NCBI GenBank assembly: GCA_017303655.1
Contig: JAFLCE010000020.1
Location: 1-51,244, forward strand
Direction of reading: 5' to 3'
Origin: Anaerolineae bacterium
Lineage (GTDB): Bacteria; Chloroflexota; Anaerolineae; Anaerolineales; Villigracilaceae
DNA: 51,244 nt
Shown: in pieces, positions 24,815 to 33,358 of the stretch
Layout of the letters: each line of letters opens with the position of its first letter
Position numbering within the stretch: position 1 is the stretch's first letter
The notes under the pieces: model-generated
What the model was told of the DNA's origin: nothing
The model's database searches: none
The model's input: the letters and a program-made list of their open reading frames with translations, nothing else
Translations under genes and position numbers: made by a program

Positions 24815-25603
24815 CTAGTGCTTCTGCTCATGTGCCACAGCTGCGCCGCGACCGAGGTAGGCTTCGATCACACGTTGGTTCGAGCGGATCTCTTGTGGTG
24901 AACCTTCTGCGATCTTTTCGCCATAGTCCATTACGGTGATGTGTTCAGAAATACCCATCACCACACGCATGTCATGTTCGATCATCAGAATGGTGATGCC
25001 CTTTTCGTCGCGGATGCGGCGGAAGAGTTTGATGGCATCTTCAGATTCGTTTGGGTTCATGCCTGCGGTCGGTTCGTCCAATAGGAGCAGGGTGGGGCTG
25101 GCGGCGAGGGCGCGGGCGATCTCGATGCGGCGCTGACCACCATAAGGTAGGTTGCGGGCAAGTTCATTCCCAACGTTCTTCAAGCCGACATATTCCATTA
25201 ATTCACTGGCTCGTTGTTCAGCATCCTTTTCCTCTGTGTTGAATTTTCTGGATCTGAAAAGGGTATCAAAAGCATTCTGCTTTAGCTGGATGTGCATGCC
25301 AACCAGGATGTTCTCGATCACGGTCATGCTTCCAAACAGACGGATATTCTGGAAGGTGCGGGCAATGCCTGTGGCGGCGACCTGATCCGGGCGCAAGCCA
25401 ATCAGGGATTTATCTTTGAAAAGAATCTGACCTTCTTCAGGTGTGTAAATGCCGGTCAGCGTGTTAAAGAAGGTGGTCTTACCGGCTCCGTTCGGACCGA
25501 TGATGCTGACGATACGACCCTGTTCGACGGAGAAGGTCATTTTGTTGACGGCAATCAGACCGCCAAAGCGTTTGACGACGTTTGTTGTTTGCAGTAAAGA
25601 CAT
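24815..25603 (-). CDS. livG: Branched-chain amino-acid-type ABC transporter ATPase LivG
   Basis: Second ATPase subunit, 262 residues. Walker A GPNGAGKTTFFN, LivG-type LIGLRPDQVAATGIARTFQNIRLF, signature LPYGGQRRIEIARAL (the LSGGQ place reads LPYGGQ as in LivG), Walker B LLLLDEPTAGMNP, and switch His in LMIEHDMRVVM. I start at ATG 25603, seven bases after GGCGGA; a GTG two codons earlier is also open. The livM stop is 12 bases upstream, so coupling is likely. Confidence 0.93.
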   Translation of the reverse strand: MSLLQTTNVVKRFGGLIAVNKMTFSVEQGRIVSIIGPNGAGKTTFFNTLTGIYTPEEGQILFKDKSLIGLRPDQVAATGIARTFQNIRLFGSMTVIENILVGMHIQLKQNAFDTLFRSRKFNTEEKDAEQRASELMEYVGLKNVGNELARNLPYGGQRRIEIARALAASPTLLLLDEPTAGMNPNESEDAIKLFRRIRDEKGITILMIEHDMRVVMGISEHITVMDYGEKIAEGSPQEIRSNQRVIEAYLGRGAAVAHEQKH

Positions 25604-25615
25604 GGTCACATCCGC

Positions 25616-26953
25616 CTATTCTTTGGTTTCAACAAGTTCGCGTTTGCGTCGTTCTGCCGGGATGAGACCGGATGGACGGAAGATCATCATTAATATCAAG
25701 ATGAGCCCAAAGACTAGTTTCTGATATTTTGCCGGGTCTAATTGATTGGAGAGGTCTTTCCAGGCAAAGTTGATGATCGGGATGACTGCATCGCTCTGGC
25801 GCAGTTCGCTTAAGTACAGCGAGAAGTTTTGCAGCACCTGAATGTTGAGGAGCACCACCGCAGCAGCGCCGAAGATCACACCGGGAATGCTGCCGAGCCC
25901 GCCAAGGATGACCATGGTCAACACGCCGATGGACTGGAGGAATGAAAATGTCTCCGGACTGACGAAGGTACGGTTGGCGGCGTAAAGCGCGCCCATGGCG
26001 CCAGCGAATGAGGCTCCAGCGGCGAAAGCGGCGAGTTTCATCTTCACGAGTGGAATGCCCATGGCGATGGCAGCCGTTTCATCCTCGCGGATAGCTGTCC
26101 ACGCGCGCCCGATGCGGGAGTCTTCGAGGCGGGTTGCAACGACAATCGCAATCGCAATGATGACAAGCGCAAGGAAGTAGAACATCACATTATAGAAATT
26201 GGCATCGCTGACTTCATGCCCTACCAAGGGTTCAAGGATGCTTCGCAGAAATTGAAGCACTCCCTCGGGTGGAAGCGGCGGGCGTTGAATGGGGGTGATG
26301 CCCTGTGGGCCATTGGTCAGGTTGATGGGTTTATCGAGGTTGAGCGCCAGTACACGGATCACTTCACCGAACCCGAGCGTTACGATGGCGAGGTAATCGC
26401 CTTTTACACGAAGAACTGGGAGGCCCAGCATGATACCCGTCAAGGCAGCCAAGCCGACTCCCAAAAAGATGAAAAGCCAGAACCATTTTGGGTCAAGGAA
26501 GAATTGCGCATCTGCAGGTGCTGCACCGGGAACTGAATACAGAAGCGACATTTGTTTTGAACCGAAGATCGCCCAAGCATAAGCGCCCACGGCATAAAAT
26601 GCCACGTAGCCCAAGTCGAGCAGCCCGGCCATACCGATCACGATATTCAACCCGAGGGCAAGCGCGGCGAATACTGCCATTTGGAAGATGACTTCAAGGT
26701 AAAAGATATTGCGAATACCCAGCACAGGCAGGATCAAAATGATCAGGAGTAAGCCAATGAAAATCTTTACTTTCATGTTAATTTTCATGAAGTAGAGGAT
26801 CAGGGGCGTGGTCATTAAGATGAGGAAGGCACTGAGCGATCTGGGGCTCAAATATACGCTGACGGTTCCAATGATCAGGAACGCAAGCGCAATGACGATC
26901 GGCCAGGAGCCCGTATTTAATTTTTTGTACAGTTCACTGAAAAATGTTTTCAT
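25616..26953 (-). CDS. livM: ABC transporter permease LivM
   Basis: Membrane permease, 445 residues, longer than many LivM because of an N-terminal block of three hydrophobic segments (about 18-95) before the family core. The core has GLNIVIGMAGLLDLGYVAFYAVGAY, TLGFGEVIRVLALNLD, the EAA-like cytoplasmic loop GRAWTAIREDETAAIAMGI, and AANRTFVSPETFSFLQSI with GGLGSIPGVIFGA. ATG has AAAGG eight bases upstream; livH ends 24 bases before. Forms the channel with LivH. Confidence 0.93.
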   Translation of the reverse strand: MKTFFSELYKKLNTGSWPIVIALAFLIIGTVSVYLSPRSLSAFLILMTTPLILYFMKINMKVKIFIGLLLIILILPVLGIRNIFYLEVIFQMAVFAALALGLNIVIGMAGLLDLGYVAFYAVGAYAWAIFGSKQMSLLYSVPGAAPADAQFFLDPKWFWLFIFLGVGLAALTGIMLGLPVLRVKGDYLAIVTLGFGEVIRVLALNLDKPINLTNGPQGITPIQRPPLPPEGVLQFLRSILEPLVGHEVSDANFYNVMFYFLALVIIAIAIVVATRLEDSRIGRAWTAIREDETAAIAMGIPLVKMKLAAFAAGASFAGAMGALYAANRTFVSPETFSFLQSIGVLTMVILGGLGSIPGVIFGAAAVVLLNIQVLQNFSLYLSELRQSDAVIPIINFAWKDLSNQLDPAKYQKLVFGLILILMMIFRPSGLIPAERRKRELVETKE

Positions 26954-26977
26954 GGGTGTACCTTTCCTGAATACGGA

Positions 26978-28111
26978 CTACGCCTTCTGCCCGACGGTTT
27001 GCCCAAGCAGACCGGAAGGACGGAAGATCAGAACAAGAATGAGTACTGCGAAGGCGAAAATATCCTTGTACTCGGCACCGAACGCCCCATTTGTAAAAAT
27101 GCCAAGATAAGAAGCGGAGAACGACTCAAGCAGCCCAAGTACCAATCCGCCAAGCAGGGCGCCGGTGAGATTTCCGATGCCTCCTAGAACGGCGGAGGTG
27201 AACGCCTTCAAGCCGGGGAAGAAGCCGGAGAAGGGGTCTAGTTTTGTCGCTTTCAAGGCGAATAATACGCCTGCCGCACCGCCTAGAGCGCCACCGACTA
27301 AGAATGTGATCGAAATGATCTGATTGACATTGATACCCATCAGGCTGGCAGAGGGTCGGTCTTGCGCAACGGCGCGAATGGCTTTACCGACTTTCGTTCC
27401 GTTGACCAGAAAATTCAAACCCACTAACATGAGAATGGCGATGCCCACCATGATGGCTGATTTGATCTGAATTCGCAGAGGATCTTCCATGCCCGGGATG
27501 GCTATTTTCCAAAACTCGTCGAAGGTGCCGAATTTAGGGAGAATGACGTTGAATTCACCGGTGGTCAGACTGAGGATGAGGCGGACAATATCCTGCAGAA
27601 AAAAGGACATACCAATTGCGGAAATAAGGGGAACCAGTTTTGGGGCATTACGAAGCGGTTTGTAGGCAACCCGTTCCACGGTCACGGCGAGGGTGCCGGA
27701 AATGACCATGGCGAGGAGGATGGCGAGGGCGATCACCAGGTACTGGTTCATGGTAGCCAGTACACCGATATGTTCAAAATAAGCCATGAGTTGAATGCCC
27801 ACAATGCCACCCACCATGAAGATCTCGCTGTGGGAAAAATTGATGAATTCCAAAACACCATACACCATGGTGTAACCAAGGGCAATGGTGGAATAGACAA
27901 AGCCAATCGTCAACCCGTTGATCACTACCTGCGGCAGGATCAATAGGGTTCGTTCGATAAGGTCGAAATCTGTAACATTGAATTTGAAAATAAATGCGAG
28001 CAGTACGGTAAGTAGCGACAGGACTACACTCGCTCCGAAGGCAAATATAAGGATCTGCCCGATCGGGAAAAGAACAAATTTATAAACGGGATTTGCAGTG
28101 AATTGCTTCAT
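26978..28111 (-). CDS. livH: ABC transporter permease LivH
   Basis: Second permease, 377 residues from ATG 28111 (AGGA nine bases upstream; a TTG three codons earlier is less likely). Family marks: NGLTIGFVYSTIALGYTMVYGVLEFINFSHSEIFMVGG, the EAA-like loop GKAIRAVAQDRPSASLMGINVN, and GGIGNLTGALLGGLVLG. It has an N-terminal extension with an extra hydrophobic segment (about 10-40) and an insertion with ILSLTTGEFNVILPKFG. A perfect hairpin separates it from livK and may lower its expression relative to the binding protein. Confidence 0.93.
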   Translation of the reverse strand: MKQFTANPVYKFVLFPIGQILIFAFGASVVLSLLTVLLAFIFKFNVTDFDLIERTLLILPQVVINGLTIGFVYSTIALGYTMVYGVLEFINFSHSEIFMVGGIVGIQLMAYFEHIGVLATMNQYLVIALAILLAMVISGTLAVTVERVAYKPLRNAPKLVPLISAIGMSFFLQDIVRLILSLTTGEFNVILPKFGTFDEFWKIAIPGMEDPLRIQIKSAIMVGIAILMLVGLNFLVNGTKVGKAIRAVAQDRPSASLMGINVNQIISITFLVGGALGGAAGVLFALKATKLDPFSGFFPGLKAFTSAVLGGIGNLTGALLGGLVLGLLESFSASYLGIFTNGAFGAEYKDIFAFAVLILVLIFRPSGLLGQTVGQKA

Positions 28112-28139
28112 TTGGTTCAATCCTGTCTTTTTGAAAAGT

Positions 28140-28167
28140 AGCCTCTCTCCCGTACGGGAGAGAGGCT
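28140..28167. terminator. Perfect palindrome between livK and livH
   Basis: A 28-base exact palindrome beginning AGCCTCTCTCCCG, 18 bases after the livK stop. No U tract follows on the minus strand (ACTTTTC), so partial termination or 3'-end protection of livK mRNA is more likely than a full stop. Such stems commonly make binding protein exceed permease. Confidence 0.7.
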
Positions 28168-28184
28168 TTTGGTGCTAGGAAGAA

Positions 28185-29462
28185 CTACTTGCCAGGGGAG
28201 GCGAGATCGAAGGAATCGATGATCTCGTTGGTGCCCCATGCATCCTTGGTGGAAGCATTCACCTTGATGATGAAGTACTTGGCGAGGGGAAGATCGCCGA
28301 TTTCATCGAAGGTGATGGTGCTGGTCAAACCTTCGTAGTTGACAGCGCGGACGGCTTCAGCAACCTGAAGGCGGGTGGGGGTGCCACCAGCGGCTTCAGC
28401 AGCGGCCTTGATCGCGGTCAAACAAACGCCAGCGGCATCGTAAGCCTGAGCAGCGTAAGCTTCAGGAGCGGCGCCGAACTTGGCGGTATAGTCTTCAGCG
28501 AACTTGGCAGCGGCAGGGTAGGCGCTGACAGGTCCAGCAACGGTGGTGTAAGCCATACCGCCGCCGGTGGTCAGAGCATCGCCAGCGATGTCAGCCAGGT
28601 CGGAAGAATCCATACCGTCGGTGCCGAGGAAGGTGCCTTCGTAGCCAGCATCACGAGCCTGCTTGAAGAACACACCCGCCTGGTTGTAGATACCAGCGAA
28701 GAACACAACATCGGGCTGGGTGGCGATGAGAGGGGTCACGATCGCATCGAAGTTGGCGGTCTCTTCGGTGCCTTCAAAGCCGAGGATTTCAATGCCATCT
28801 TCTTCAGCAGCGATGCGGAAGAATTCAGCCACACCCTGACCGTAAGCGGTCTTGTCGTGGATGATGTAGACGGACTTGGCGCCGAGAGTAGTGAAAGCAT
28901 ATTCTTCAGCGGCAGGAGCCTGGACATCATCGCGACCCACAACACGGTTAACTTCGAGGTAACCACGGGTGGTCACAACGGGGTTGGTGTTGGCGGGGGA
29001 GACGAAGGCGAGGTTGGCGGTGTGATATTCCTCGGAAGAGGGGATCATAACGCCGGAGTTCAAGTGACCAACACCGCACAGGATCTCGGAGTCAGCAACG
29101 ATGTTCTTGGCATTCGCAACGCCGACATCAGGGGTAGCCTGATCATCATACGGGGCGAGCTGGACATCATAGCCCATGGCAATCAAATCGCCAGCGAGCT
29201 GTTCGAGAGCGAGTTCAGCGCCCTGCTTGATGGCAACACCGAGCAAGGACTGACCACCGGAGAGCGGGCTCTGGGTGGCGATCTTAATGGTGCCCATGGA
29301 AGCAGCAGCTTCTTCGGTCGCGGCGGCTTCTTCGGTTGCAGCCGCTTCTTCAGTTGCGGCAGGTTCTTCGGCAGGGGCTTCGGTCGCCGTAGGGGCGCAG
29401 GCGGCGAGTGCCATGCTGGCAATTACCAACAGGGACAGTAAAGCGAGTAAACGCTTGTTCAT
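28185..29462 (-). CDS. livK: Periplasmic-type substrate-binding lipoprotein LivK
   Basis: Type I solute-binding protein of the HAAT importer, 425 residues. Signal and lipobox LLVIASMALAAC-AP, then a low-complexity linker of AATEEA repeats (about 28-55) that tethers the domain, then TIKIATQSPLSGGQSLLGVAIKQGAELALEQ, the Leu/Ile/Val-binding fold. Also VVGRDDVQAPAAEEYAF, VYIIHDKTAYGQGVAEFFR and LGTDGMDSSDL. Ligand class cannot be fixed by eye. Strong GGAGGAG seven bases before the ATG; promoter at 29712-29684 and a 215-base leader with a small ORF, hairpin and operator-like boxes. Confidence 0.93.
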   Translation of the reverse strand: MNKRLLALLSLLVIASMALAACAPTATEAPAEEPAATEEAAATEEAAATEEAAASMGTIKIATQSPLSGGQSLLGVAIKQGAELALEQLAGDLIAMGYDVQLAPYDDQATPDVGVANAKNIVADSEILCGVGHLNSGVMIPSSEEYHTANLAFVSPANTNPVVTTRGYLEVNRVVGRDDVQAPAAEEYAFTTLGAKSVYIIHDKTAYGQGVAEFFRIAAEEDGIEILGFEGTEETANFDAIVTPLIATQPDVVFFAGIYNQAGVFFKQARDAGYEGTFLGTDGMDSSDLADIAGDALTTGGGMAYTTVAGPVSAYPAAAKFAEDYTAKFGAAPEAYAAQAYDAAGVCLTAIKAAAEAAGGTPTRLQVAEAVRAVNYEGLTSTITFDEIGDLPLAKYFIIKVNASTKDAWGTNEIIDSFDLASPGK

Positions 29463-29484
29463 TATCTTACTCCTCCAAAATATA

Positions 29485-29582
29485 TATCAAAATTTGATTC
29501 CCGCAAATTGAGATTGCGGGTGGCGAAAAACAAAGCTGACCATGCGCGGGTGGGTCGGCATCACCTCCTTTATCAAAATTTG
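29485..29582 (-). promoter_or_regulatory. Duplicated operator-like box in livK leader
   Basis: The 12-mer CAAATTTTGATA (minus strand) occurs twice, at 29582-29571 and 29496-29485, each just before a GGAGG. The copy nearer livK is part of a 13-base palindrome ATCAAA-A-TTTGAT (29486-29498). Between the copies is a 7-bp stem, CCCGCAA/TTGCGGG (29500-29506 with 29514-29520). Could be a duplicated translation-initiation region or a repressor site. Confidence 0.45.
29487..29561 (-). CDS. 24-codon leader ORF upstream of livK
   Basis: An ATG overlapping an extended anti-SD match (AAAGGAGGTGATG, minus strand from 29571) opens 24 codons, beginning MPTHPRMVSF and ending GIKF, and stops 24 bases before livK. 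The distance from GGAGG to this ATG is only two bases, shorter than normal, so initiation efficiency is uncertain. The peptide has two Val, one Ile and no Leu, so it does not look like a classic branched-chain attenuator. Confidence 0.35.
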   Translation of the reverse strand: MPTHPRMVSFVFRHPQSQFAGIKF

Positions 29583-29683
29583 TCTTTATATACAAAGAAA
29601 GCCTAAAAACCCTGTTCGATGGATTTTTATGGCTTGGTTGATGTAACCTAAATGAATACCAATATTCTCAACGCGAATACTTA

Positions 29684-29712
29684 ATAATACGTCGAATTCT
29701 ATCTTCGGTCAA
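29684..29712 (-). promoter_or_regulatory. Sigma-70-type promoter of the liv operon
   Basis: On the minus strand TTGACC (29712-29707), a 17-base spacer and TATTAT (29689-29684). Predicted transcript start near 29677, giving a livK leader of about 215 bases. Same -35 and spacing as the promoter at 5004-5032. The rest of the 316-base gap 29463-29778 holds the leader ORF and boxes described separately. Confidence 0.7.
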
Positions 29713-29778
29713 GCGTTTGTGTCTATACGTTTACGGGGAAAATTAGAGGTAAATTATCTGTATTATTAGAGTCCGTTT

Positions 29779-30267
29779 TTATTTTTCAGTCGGTCTATAC
29801 AGCAATTGTTCGCGGATGCGCAGATCGGTACTGCGAATTTTCATAGCAAGGTCTGCCGCCAGGTTATACATCAAGCGATAACCCAACTGTGGATAGGTCT
29901 CACACAGCATCACGATCTTGTCACGTGGAATGACCAGTAGGCGGGTATCGTTCTGAGCCGCCCGAGCCGAGGCAGAGCGCAGCCCTTCATCCACCAATGC
30001 CACTTCTCCGAACGATTGACCCCTTCTCAAGCGAGCCACAGCTGTCTCGGTTTTTGCCAGGGAACCGGTGTTACCGCGGTTGATCAAAATATCCACCTCA
30101 CCCTGTACGATCACATACAATTCTTTGCTGCTGCTGTTTTCCTGGAAGATCACCTGCCCGTCGTTAAAAACAACCTCCTGGCACAGGTTACCGACCAGCT
30201 CCAACTGAGTGGGTGTGAATTGATAAAAGATATCGCTTTGTTTTAAGAAGTTGACAACGTTACTCAT
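29779..30267 (-). CDS. Stand-alone cyclic-nucleotide-binding domain protein
   Basis: A 162-residue protein that is almost only a cNMP-binding beta barrel: FLKQSDIFYQFTPTQLELVGNLCQEVVFNDGQVIFQENSSSKELYVIVQGEVDI is the N-terminal half in pieces typical of CRP-like proteins, and FGEVALVDEGLRSASARA is the phosphate-binding cassette with its Glu and Arg. No DNA-binding HTH follows; only a helical C-terminus (YNLAADLAMKIRSTDLRIREQL). It may sense cAMP/c-di-GMP-like ligands and act by protein contact. It lies 62 bases after the LysM/M23 gene and just upstream of the liv promoter. Confidence 0.85.
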   Translation of the reverse strand: MSNVVNFLKQSDIFYQFTPTQLELVGNLCQEVVFNDGQVIFQENSSSKELYVIVQGEVDILINRGNTGSLAKTETAVARLRRGQSFGEVALVDEGLRSASARAAQNDTRLLVIPRDKIVMLCETYPQLGYRLMYNLAADLAMKIRSTDLRIREQLLYRPTEK

Positions 30268-30329
30268 AGGGAAAATTGACCTTTCACGAGTGTAGCATAT
30301 TCATAGGAGATGCGCAACGCGCCTCATCC

Positions 30330-31736
30330 TTAAGGGTAGGTCTGGTTCAACCAGTCAAGCGGATCCACCTGGACGCCGTTTACCCACAACTCCCAGTGCA
30401 AATGTGCCCCGGTAACACGACCTGTTCCGCCGACCAACCCAATTACATCCCCTATCTTAACGGTCTGCCCAACTTGCACCTGTGTCGCAGACTGATGCCA
30501 GAAACCGCTATACACCCCCCAACCATGGTCGATCACTGTTGCATTGCCGCGCACCGTCCACGGACCGGTGAAGACGACTACACCCGAGGCAGGTGCCGTA
30601 ATTGGCAACCCATCTCCGCCGCCAAAATCCAAGCCGGTATGGAACCCATTGATCGTAAGATTCGTGCCCTGCCCAATATAAGTGCGGCGACTGCCATAAC
30701 GCGAAGTGAAATATGTAGATTCAGCGTACGCAATGGCAGGGGATATGAAATCTCCTACCCAAAATTTAACAGGCGATGCTGGAGTAGTAATACTTATCAG
30801 TTGTTGAGACTCTGGTTCTGTTGATGCCGGATCGATGGTAGCAGGGTCTACATATAGAAGCGGGTCTTCGGGGTAATTGCCAGAGACGATCAATATCAAT
30901 TGTTCATAGGATTGAGTAGTGCCATCTGGCAGGGTTGCATCCAACCGCAGCGGATACACCCCCGGCTCAAGCAAAGCATGCACGCCTTGCAAAGCGATCT
31001 GCACACCATTTTCGCTCGGGAAAAAATTCAGTGAATGATCGACCAATATGCCGCCCAACTTAACACCGGGTTGTGCTACGACTGTGATCACACCCGTGCC
31101 ACCTTGCTTGATGGGCAGGTCGCGAATTTCGGCACTGATAAATGCCGACGGTAAACCGCTTACATTCGTGCCGCTAGATTCGCCAGGGGCATACATCGTA
31201 TCGTTTGGCAGGCTTGCCCATGAACCCTTGATCTGATTGATCGAGACGAGTGACCAGACATCGGTATTGTTCTTGACCGCCATCTCCAGCAAGGATTCAC
31301 CAGCAGCAGGCGAAATACGCTTGGCATATTGTGGCTGGTCTTGCAGAGGGACGATCATATTAACGCCCACATAAAATTCACTTGGGCTGACGACATGATT
31401 TAATCGTCGAAAGAGTGCATCCGGGACTTGGGTCTGGCGCATGAGGCTGCGATATGAATCGCCAAAGTTGATGAACTTCGTGTTGAGAATACCGGTCACG
31501 CCATCCAACCCGGGGATGGTCAGTTGTTGCCCCACTTGAAGATTATTCGGGTCAACACTGTTATTCGCGGTTAAGAGTTGATCAAGGGTGATTCCAAAGC
31601 GTAGCGCAATGGAATACAGACTATCACCCGATTGAACAATATATACGGGTCCTGTCGTTCCATCTTGCGCACGGGCAGGTTGGAACGGGAAAATTAAGAT
31701 GAACAGAAGGATGAAATAGAATGCGTACTTACGCAT
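30330..31736 (-). CDS. Secreted LysM-M23 endopeptidase
   Basis: Cell-wall hydrolase of 468 residues. Signal peptide FILLFILIFPFQPARA, one clear LysM (VYIVQSGDSLYSIALRFGITLDQLLTANN in pieces, residues about 30-75), a second degenerate LysM-like region (SPAAGESLLEMAVKNNTDVWSLVSIN), a central beta domain, and a C-terminal M23 LytM domain. Zinc ligands are in GFHTGLDFGGG (His, Asp) and GAHLHWELW (HxH). It should cut peptidoglycan cross-bridges. Start ATG 31736 overlaps the end of the DUF192 gene by eight bases, implying coupling. Confidence 0.92.
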   Translation of the reverse strand: MRKYAFYFILLFILIFPFQPARAQDGTTGPVYIVQSGDSLYSIALRFGITLDQLLTANNSVDPNNLQVGQQLTIPGLDGVTGILNTKFINFGDSYRSLMRQTQVPDALFRRLNHVVSPSEFYVGVNMIVPLQDQPQYAKRISPAAGESLLEMAVKNNTDVWSLVSINQIKGSWASLPNDTMYAPGESSGTNVSGLPSAFISAEIRDLPIKQGGTGVITVVAQPGVKLGGILVDHSLNFFPSENGVQIALQGVHALLEPGVYPLRLDATLPDGTTQSYEQLILIVSGNYPEDPLLYVDPATIDPASTEPESQQLISITTPASPVKFWVGDFISPAIAYAESTYFTSRYGSRRTYIGQGTNLTINGFHTGLDFGGGDGLPITAPASGVVVFTGPWTVRGNATVIDHGWGVYSGFWHQSATQVQVGQTVKIGDVIGLVGGTGRVTGAHLHWELWVNGVQVDPLDWLNQTYP

Positions 31737-32100
31737 CGTTAAATTCGACTTTGTCGCCAATTTCATAATCTCCCCAGCGGTCTGGGTGTATTTCCAGGGT
31801 GTATTTTGCATCTGCTTTTGGGAAGTAGGCAGGCTTCCATGATTTTGCGATCACTTTATCAACAACGGTTTTATCGGATTTGATCCAGAACACGGCTAGG
31901 TCAAATGGTACGAAGAACATGTGGATGGAAGTGTCGAGGCGTGAATCCCGCTTTTCGACCAGAAGCAGCCCCTCGTTAGGGTCGAGGCGCGAGCGGAACA
32001 TCAATCCACGCAGACGGTCGAGGAATGAGTCGGCATAGCCCACACGTGCGGGTTGTTCGATCTTCCGGGATAAGTTGGTAATGGTAATGAAACGGGGCAT
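31729..32100 (-). CDS. DUF192 family protein
   Basis: A 123-residue protein of the COG1430/DUF192 family: RLRGLMFRSRLDPNEGLLLVEK, then SIHMFFVPFDLAVFWIK (family form FWMKNTPIPLDIIFI), then VIAKSWKPAYFPKADAKYTLEI (usual Ala/Gly-X-Tyr-Leu-Glu end). Function is unknown in the family; most members are exported, but this one has no signal peptide from the chosen ATG (MPRFITITNLSR). A 13-codon in-frame extension would not add one. Its stop overlaps the M23 start. Confidence 0.8.
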   Translation of the reverse strand: MPRFITITNLSRKIEQPARVGYADSFLDRLRGLMFRSRLDPNEGLLLVEKRDSRLDTSIHMFFVPFDLAVFWIKSDKTVVDKVIAKSWKPAYFPKADAKYTLEIHPDRWGDYEIGDKVEFNDA

Positions 32101-32153
32101 GGTCTTTGAGTGGGGATGAGGCGTTCTGCGCGCCCCCACGGAAACATCCGATT

Positions 32154-32540
32154 TTATTTTTTCTTGAAAACTTGATCAACGCTGTCCATTAATTCCTGCG
32201 GACTGAACGGTTTGGCAATGTAATCATCCACTTTGGCGATGTGTAAACCGAGGACTTTGTCTATGTTTTGGGCTTTGGCAGTGACAACGATCACTGGAAT
32301 ATCACGCAGAACGGGGTCGGCTTTCATTTGTTGATATACTTCCCAACCATCCATATCGGGCATCATGAGATCCAGCAGGACGAGGTCAGGATGTGTCTCG
32401 CGTATCAAGCGAATTCCTTCTACACCACCTGAAGCTCCTTGCACGTTATACCCGCGCCTTGCAAGGATGAGTCTGATAAGATCGACCATTTCGGGTTCAT
32501 CTTCAACGCACAAGATGTTTTTTGCGTTTGTTTCATCCAT
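32154..32540 (-). CDS. Single-domain response regulator
   Basis: A 128-residue CheY-like receiver with no output domain. Acidic pocket NILCVEDEPE, phospho-acceptor Asp in LVLLDLMMPDMDGWEV, Thr in VIVVTAKAQ, Lys in YIAKPFSP. The ATG at 32540 has AGAAGG eight bases upstream; the longer in-frame extension runs antisense into xth and is not coding. No histidine kinase is adjacent. Divergent from xth. Confidence 0.92.
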   Translation of the reverse strand: MDETNAKNILCVEDEPEMVDLIRLILARRGYNVQGASGGVEGIRLIRETHPDLVLLDLMMPDMDGWEVYQQMKADPVLRDIPVIVVTAKAQNIDKVLGLHIAKVDDYIAKPFSPQELMDSVDQVFKKK

Positions 32541-32591
32541 AAGTTTTGCCTTCTTAAGTAAGTTTACCATAAAGGAATGGGTCAACTTCGT

Positions 32592-33353
32592 ATGAATATC
32601 ATAACCTGGAACGTAAATGGAATCCGTGCAGCGCTTGGAAAGAATGCCCTGACTTGGGCATTCGAACGTGAACCCGATGCTTTGTGTTTGCAGGAGGTTA
32701 AAGCCCGCCCCGAGCAATTGGATGAAGAACAAGTGGCTCAATTGAAACTTCCATACAGTTGGAACGCTGCCGAACGCCCAGGCTACAGCGGGGTAATGAC
32801 GTTATACAAGAATCAACCGGATGAAATTCAACTGGGCATGCAAGACCTTGAATTTGATGTGGAGGGACGCATCATTCAAACCCGTTGGGGAAATTTACGA
32901 CTCTTCAATATTTACTTCCCGAATGGGCAGCGTGGACATGACCGGGTGGACTATAAGCTCCGTTTTTATGCCCGCTTGTTGGAGCTTTGCCAGTCTCTTC
33001 ATGCCAAAGGCGAATTGATTGTTATCACTGGTGATTTCAATACCTCACACATGCCGATCGACTTGAAGAATCCTAAAGCTAATGAAAAAACTTCCGGGTT
33101 CATGCCGGAGGAACGCGAGTGGGTTCAAAAATATTTGGACAATGGTTTTATCGACGCCTACCGCCGACTGTACCCTGAACGTGTTCAATATACCTGGTGG
33201 ACGTATCGCCTCAATGCCCGCGCGCGTGGAATTGGCTGGCGGCTCGACTATTTTCTTGTTTCTGAAGCGTTGATGCCAAAGGTCAAAGATGTCATCATCC
33301 ACGATGATGTAATGGGCTCAGATCATTGTCCGGTGGAATTGATCTTGGTCTGA
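32592..33353 (+). CDS. xth: Exodeoxyribonuclease III
   Basis: AP endonuclease/3'-5' exonuclease of base-excision repair, EEP fold. In 253 residues: MNIITWNVNGIRAAL (catalytic Asn), CLQEVKARPEQL (metal Glu), VITGDFNTSH (Asp-Asn), RLDYFLVSEAL (Asp), and DHCPVELIL (terminal Asp-His). The start at 32592 fits the family; an ATG 15 bases earlier is preceded by AAAGG but only one base away. It ends five bases before the convergent gene at 33359, with no terminator between. Confidence 0.93.
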   Translation: MNIITWNVNGIRAALGKNALTWAFEREPDALCLQEVKARPEQLDEEQVAQLKLPYSWNAAERPGYSGVMTLYKNQPDEIQLGMQDLEFDVEGRIIQTRWGNLRLFNIYFPNGQRGHDRVDYKLRFYARLLELCQSLHAKGELIVITGDFNTSHMPIDLKNPKANEKTSGFMPEEREWVQKYLDNGFIDAYRRLYPERVQYTWWTYRLNARARGIGWRLDYFLVSEALMPKVKDVIIHDDVMGSDHCPVELILV

Positions 33354-33358
33354 AACAA

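Noticed and set aside
29563-29778. Riboswitch upstream of livK
   Set aside because: No known aptamer core is recognisable; the region is explained by a promoter, a leader ORF and a simple stem.
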